Assembly (NCBI RefSeq): GCF_000980885.2 | Contig: NZ_LBDA02000011.1 | Span: 1-64,000 of the forward strand | DNA: 64,000 bases | Reading direction: 5' to 3' | DNA from: Streptomyces malaysiense | GTDB lineage: Bacteria > Actinomycetota > Actinomycetes > Streptomycetales > Streptomycetaceae | Shown here: piece by piece, positions 61,631 through 64,000 of the stretch | Layout of the letters: the number at the start of each line of letters is the position of its first letter | Numbering within the stretch: the first letter of the stretch is position 1 | Notes under the pieces: generated by a model | Told to the model about the DNA's origin: nothing | What the model saw: the letters and a program-made list of their open reading frames with translations, nothing else | The model's database searches: none | Translations under genes and position numbers: made by a program

Positions 61631-64000
61631 ATGACCTCCCCTGTGCGCGCCCATGATCTGATCCTCTGCCTCACCCCGTTCGGAGAACCCGACGCGGGCC
61701 TCGCCGCGGCCGCCACCGGCGCCGGCGCGCTCGGCGTCCTCGATCTCGGTGACGGCGACCGAAGATGCCGGCAGGAGCTGTCCCGGCTCAGAAGAACGGC
61801 GCCGGGCCCCTACGGCGTCCGGGTGACCGCCCGGTGCGCCCTCACCCCGGCGGATCTGCCCGAAGGCCCCGGCCTCGTCGTCCTCGCGGCGGACCTCGCG
61901 GCCGCGGACACGCCCTGGACCATCGCCGAACTGGCCCCTCGTCGAAAGGTGTTGGCCGAGGTCACCGATCTCACCCAGGCTCGGGCCGCGGTCCGGGCCG
62001 GTGCCCATGGGCTGATCGCCCGGGGCTCCGAGAGCGGCGGCCGGACCGGTGAGCTGAGCACCTTCGTGCTGCTTCAGCAACTGCTCGCCGAAACGGAGCC
62101 GGCCGGCACTCCGGTATGGGCCTGCGGTGGTGTCGGGCCGCGTACGGCGGCCGCCGCCATGGCGGGCGGCGCCGCCGGTGTCGTCCTCGACAGCCAGCTC
62201 TCCCTGCTGCCCGAGTCCCGGCTGCCCGAGACGGTCCGGGCGGTGCTGCGGTCCCTGGACGGCGCGGAGACGGTGGTGATCGGCGGGCACCGGGTGCTGC
62301 GCCGCCGCGGCCCCGACGCGCCGCCGCTCCCCGCCGACGACCCCTCGGCGGTCGCCGCCCTGCTCGGCGCGCGCGACCCGTCCCGCCGGCTCCTCCCCGT
62401 CGGCCAGGACGGCTTCCTCGCCGCCCGGTTCGCCGAGCGCTTCGGCGATGTGCGGGGCGTGGTGCGGGCGATGACCGCGGCGATGCGGCCGCGGTCGGAG
62501 CCGGACTCCGGTCGGGCGCTGCGGCCCGGGTCGGCGATGAGCCGGGCGCTCGGCACCCGGCTGCCGGTGGCGCAGGGACCGATGACGCGGGTCAGCGACC
62601 GGGCCGGGTTCGCCGCCGTCGTCGCCGGGGAGGGAGCGCTGCCCTTCCTCGCGCTGGCGCTGGCCGACGGCGCGCGGACCCGGGCGATGCTGACCGAGGC
62701 GCGGGCCGTGCTGGACGGCCGGCCCTGGGGCGTGGGCGTGCTCGGCTTCGCGCCCGAGGAGATCAGGAACGCCCAGCTGGAGGTCGTACGACAGCTGCGG
62801 CCCACGCACGCGATCATCGCGGGCGGGCGGCCCGCGCAGGCCGAGGCGCTGGAGCGGGCCGGGGTCCGGACCTTCCTGCACGTGCCCTCGCCGGGGCTGC
62901 TGCGGCAGTTCCTCCAGGCCGGCGCGCGCAGGTTCGTCTTCGAGGGGTCGGAGTGCGGGGGGCATGTCGGGCCCAGGGCGTCGTTCCCGCTGTGGGAGGC
63001 CCAACTCGGCGTCCTGGAGGACTTCCTGACCGGCGCCGGGCCCGAGGCGGCGGCCCGGGTCGAGGTGTTCTTCGCGGGCGGCGTCCACGACGAGCGGTCC
63101 GCCGCGATGGTCGCCGCGCTCGCCGCGCCGCTCACCGCGCGGGGCGCCGCGATCGGGGTCCTGATGGGCACCGCCTACCTGTTCACCGAGGAGGCCGTCG
63201 CCCACGGCGCCATCCGGCCGCTCTTCCAGGAGCAGGTCCGCGACGCCACCGCGACCGCCCTGCTGGAGACCGCGCCCGGCCATGCGACCCGGTGCGTGCC
63301 CAGCCCGTTCACCGGCGACTACCGGGACCGTGAGGAGGACCTGCGCGCCCGGGGGCTGCCCGACCGCGAGGTGTGGCAGACGCTGGAACGCCTCAACGTG
63401 GGGCGGCTGCGCATCGCCAGCAAGGGCGTGGAGCGCGCGGACGGCGGCGAGCTGCGGGAGGTCGACGAGCAACGGCAGCTCACCGAGGGGATGTTCATGG
63501 CAGGGGAGGTCGCCGTACTGCGCTCGGCGACGACGACCATGGCGGCCCTGCACCGCTCGGTGACCGACGGCGCGGCCGACCTCCTCGCCGCCCGAGGCCG
63601 GCTCCCGGCCCCCGAGCCGGAGCCGGCGTCGCCCGCCCCGCTCGATGTCGCGATCGTCGGCATGTCCTGCATGTTCCCCCAGGCCGCCGACCTTGCCGCC
63701 TTCTGGGCGAACACCGTCGCCGGACGCGACGCGGTGACCGAGGTTCCCGCCGACCGCTGGGACCCGGACGTGCACCACGCCGCCGGGCACACCGCCTCGC
63801 GATGGGGCGGGTTCCTGCCCCGCATCCCGTTCGACCCGCTGCGCTACGGCATCCCGCCCACCTCCCTCGGCAGCATCGAGCCCGTGCAGCTGCTGTCCCT
63901 GGAGGCGGCCCGCCGGGCCCTGGAGGACGCCGGATACGGCGAGCGGGGACGGGAGTTCGACCGCTCGCGCACCGCCGTGGTGTTCGGCGCGGAAGCGGGC
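61631..64000 (+). CDS. Type I polyketide/PUFA-type synthase, N-terminal part (two FabK/PfaD-like barrels, then KS)
   Basis: 790 codons are in the window and the frame is still open at the edge. Residues about 5-230 and 305-600 are two TIM barrels of the nitronate monooxygenase/FabK/PfaD type: VWACGGVGPRTAAAAMAGGA near 163, and VAQGPMTRVSDRAGFAAVVA near 312 with SECGGHVGP later. Such barrels act as enoyl reductases in PUFA synthases. A linker leads to a ketosynthase from about residue 671 (VAIVGMSCMFPQAADLAAFW, VPADRWDPD). The active-site Cys of the KS lies beyond the window. GGAG at 61623-61626 precedes the ATG. The product and remaining domains are unknown. Confidence 0.85.
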   Translation, partial: MTSPVRAHDLILCLTPFGEPDAGLAAAATGAGALGVLDLGDGDRRCRQELSRLRRTAPGPYGVRVTARCALTPADLPEGPGLVVLAADLAAADTPWTIAELAPRRKVLAEVTDLTQARAAVRAGAHGLIARGSESGGRTGELSTFVLLQQLLAETEPAGTPVWACGGVGPRTAAAAMAGGAAGVVLDSQLSLLPESRLPETVRAVLRSLDGAETVVIGGHRVLRRRGPDAPPLPADDPSAVAALLGARDPSRRLLPVGQDGFLAARFAERFGDVRGVVRAMTAAMRPRSEPDSGRALRPGSAMSRALGTRLPVAQGPMTRVSDRAGFAAVVAGEGALPFLALALADGARTRAMLTEARAVLDGRPWGVGVLGFAPEEIRNAQLEVVRQLRPTHAIIAGGRPAQAEALERAGVRTFLHVPSPGLLRQFLQAGARRFVFEGSECGGHVGPRASFPLWEAQLGVLEDFLTGAGPEAAARVEVFFAGGVHDERSAAMVAALAAPLTARGAAIGVLMGTAYLFTEEAVAHGAIRPLFQEQVRDATATALLETAPGHATRCVPSPFTGDYRDREEDLRARGLPDREVWQTLERLNVGRLRIASKGVERADGGELREVDEQRQLTEGMFMAGEVAVLRSATTTMAALHRSVTDGAADLLAARGRLPAPEPEPASPAPLDVAIVGMSCMFPQAADLAAFWANTVAGRDAVTEVPADRWDPDVHHAAGHTASRWGGFLPRIPFDPLRYGIPPTSLGSIEPVQLLSLEAARRALEDAGYGERGREFDRSRTAVVFGAEAG

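Noticed and set aside
57118..64000. tuf3 as self-resistance gene of the PKS cluster
   Set aside because: The distance, intervening unrelated genes and the wide presence of tuf3 in Streptomyces make a specific resistance role unsupported.

Overview
The window is high-G+C actinobacterial DNA with the gene content and gene order of a Streptomyces chromosome. The signs are strong third-position G/C bias, frequent GTG/TTG starts, GTGA and ATGA stop-start overlaps, several likely leaderless starts, a 5S rRNA of Streptomyces type, a tuf3-like second EF-Tu and many families typical of the genus. No insertion sequence, integrase, tRNA gene, CRISPR array or replication origin was seen.

Bases 1-14200 begin with the 3' end of a 5S rRNA gene and its terminator. 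They then carry an ancient actinobacterial block: CDP-alcohol phosphatidyltransferase, a nucleotidyltransferase fused to a degenerate phosphomannomutase-like region, DUF881-sbp-DUF881 membrane proteins, a GarA/OdhI-like FHA protein, MerR, bifunctional nuclease, a second MerR, DNA polymerase IV, a PRC-barrel protein, and gcvP behind a tandem glycine riboswitch. From memory, the same order (with gcvH inside) exists in mycobacteria; here gcvH lies 13 kb further on.

Bases 14.3-18.8 kb form a molybdenum locus: modA-modB-modC and a two-domain molbindin on the minus strand, a small divergent molybdopterin-domain protein, and a MerR-type HTH fused to a TOBE domain that is a likely molybdate regulator. 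Bases 18.8-31.7 kb are mixed housekeeping and stress genes: an APC permease, a universal stress protein, a DUF5999 protein, a glutamate-cysteine ligase-like enzyme, a CPBP protease, a PhzF-like isomerase, gcvH, an LCM-type methyltransferase, a PadR regulator with a clear operator, an SRPBCC protein and a Clp-N protein.

Bases 31.8-40.6 kb carry three EamA/DMT exporters interleaved with two PPOX flavoproteins, a MocR regulator and a LysR regulator. They end in a compact three-gene unit: an isochorismatase-fold protein that has lost its catalytic triad, a HipA-like kinase and a DUF3037 protein. Bases 40.6-56.8 kb hold two SDR reductases, a solitary peptide-binding lipoprotein, ung, a Gfo/Idh/MocA oxidoreductase, lnt, an HxlR regulator divergent from a thiolase with repeated operator half-sites, a TVP38 membrane protein and a large secreted lectin/DUF11 protein.

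Bases 57-61 kb contain tuf3, a spermidine-synthase-like protein, a Gln/Pro-rich membrane protein and a hotdog thioesterase. After a 740-base gap with a good promoter, the window ends inside a large polyketide-synthase-type gene. It starts with two FabK/PfaD-like TIM barrels followed by a ketosynthase, so a biosynthetic cluster probably begins here.
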